This document shows positions 63,491-64,000 of a DNA stretch of 64,000 bases, piece after piece (positions within the stretch are counted from its first letter, which is position 1; the number at the start of each line of letters is the position of its first letter). The notes under the pieces were generated by a model, which was not told where the DNA came from, searched no databases, and was given only the letters and a program-made list of their open reading frames with translations. The stretch is taken from contig CAMVGT010000005.1 in NCBI GenBank assembly GCA_947167125.1, positions 1 through 64,000 of the forward strand, given 5' to 3'. This DNA comes from an uncultured Erysipelotrichaceae bacterium. GTDB taxonomy: Bacteria; Bacillota_I; Bacilli_A; Erysipelotrichales; Erysipelotrichaceae. The position numbers were made by a program, and so were the translations under genes.

Positions 63491-64000
63491 TCAGGAAAAG
63501 AACAGGTATCTCGAAGACAGTGAAGAGCTGATCACCGAAGAAAGCGAGAATAAAACCGAGCTTGCCAAAAAGATCGGCGAGCAGTCACGGAAAATGGCGA
63601 AGTCCTACCAGCATCTTGAAGACGGTGTTCTCCGTACAATCCGCTGGTTCTCAACCTTTATCGACCGTGTTCTCTTCAACCGCAAATACGGCCAGCTGGT
63701 AGCTCTTGTACTGGCAATTCTGCTGTATGTGGTTGTCAACTACAACTCCATGGCTTCGGTCTACACATCCTCCCTGCGTTCGACAAGATCGCTGGATGAT
63801 GTGGCAGTGACCGCAAGATACAACAACGATACATTCGAACTGAGCGGCCTTCCCGAAACAGCCGATATCTATATCACCGGCGAAGCCGCCAATGTCATCA
63901 ACGCGGTTGCCGGCGGCGGAAATGTCGTTGCCGACCTGGAAGGTCTGACCGAAGGTTCGCATGAAGTCAGACTGACCGGCGAAGGATTCGGTGACAGCGT
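63483..64000 (+). CDS. cdaR: YbbR-domain protein CdaR (partial, runs off the window)
   Basis: Membrane-anchored regulator of CdaA. AGGAGG lies 6 nt before the ATG, which overlaps the cdaA stop. The visible 172 residues have an acidic and basic cytoplasmic N-terminus of about 75 residues, one membrane helix (about 76-92) and the beginning of the first extracellular YbbR domain (DDVAVTARYNNDTFELSGLP...). A usual CdaR has three to four YbbR repeats, so most of the gene lies outside. The long cytoplasmic N-terminus is unusual beside the long CdaA tail. Confidence 0.88.
   Translation, partial: MTDQEKNRYLEDSEELITEESENKTELAKKIGEQSRKMAKSYQHLEDGVLRTIRWFSTFIDRVLFNRKYGQLVALVLAILLYVVVNYNSMASVYTSSLRSTRSLDDVAVTARYNNDTFELSGLPETADIYITGEAANVINAVAGGGNVVADLEGLTEGSHEVRLTGEGFGDS

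Overview
The window looks like one contiguous stretch of chromosome from an anaerobic, fermentative Gram-positive bacterium (Bacillota). Evidence is the Gram-positive division cluster (sepF, a ylmH-like gene, divIVA, then a T-box before ileS), strong AGGAGG-type ribosome-binding sites, lipoprotein signal peptides on the binding proteins, type III glutamine synthetase, Rex, S-layer-homology (SLH) surface proteins and two PPi-type phosphofructokinases. Mid-range GC and gene content suggest a class such as Erysipelotrichia, but this is inference and no marker was compared.

Layout. 1-6.6 kb: SLH-anchored surface proteins, including a large fusion of a metallo-beta-lactamase-fold domain and an alpha/beta-hydrolase domain, with two tandem RpiR-like regulators transcribed away from it. 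6.7-12 kb: a long PPi-type phosphofructokinase, then a pentaheme NrfA-type nitrite reductase with its cytochrome c assembly pair ResB/CcsA. 12-18 kb: a first oligopeptide ABC transporter (oppBCDFA) whose binding protein appears circularly permuted. 18-26 kb: housekeeping genes (tsaE-tsaB-rimI-tsaD, rex, asnS, an ABC-F ATPase, a second phosphofructokinase). 26.0-32.1 kb: an island-like segment between a degenerate 3' piece of tRNA-Ser and an intact tRNA-Ser(CGA). It holds an IS1595-like element with clear inverted repeats and target duplication, and a lipoprotein/permease/ATPase ABC set in which lipoprotein and permease are frameshifted.

32-44 kb: an M3 peptidase, a second oligopeptide transporter (oppABCDF plus a small membrane protein) with enlarged extracellular parts, and an M42 aminopeptidase. 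Together these suggest a peptide-using lifestyle: import by two Opp systems, then intracellular hydrolysis. 43.5-48.2 kb: sepF, ylmH-like (with an in-frame UGA upstream), divIVA, T-box, ileS. 48-55 kb: a frameshifted membrane gene, metK under a SAM-riboswitch-like leader, an AI-2E family protein, glnA type III, an Nfu-like protein, a YuiD-like membrane protein and an S1-domain protein. 55-62 kb: two GH1 6-phospho-beta-glucosidases around a flavodiiron protein with a flavin-reductase-like domain and two rubredoxin domains. 62 kb to the end: cdaA with a long tail, and the start of cdaR.

The observations most worth following are the permuted OppA, the SLH-anchored double hydrolase, the tRNA-Ser island with decaying genes, the NrfA/Ccs block in a fermenter-like genome, and several coding anomalies (in-frame UGA, T-run frameshifts, a non-canonical HIGH motif in IleRS).
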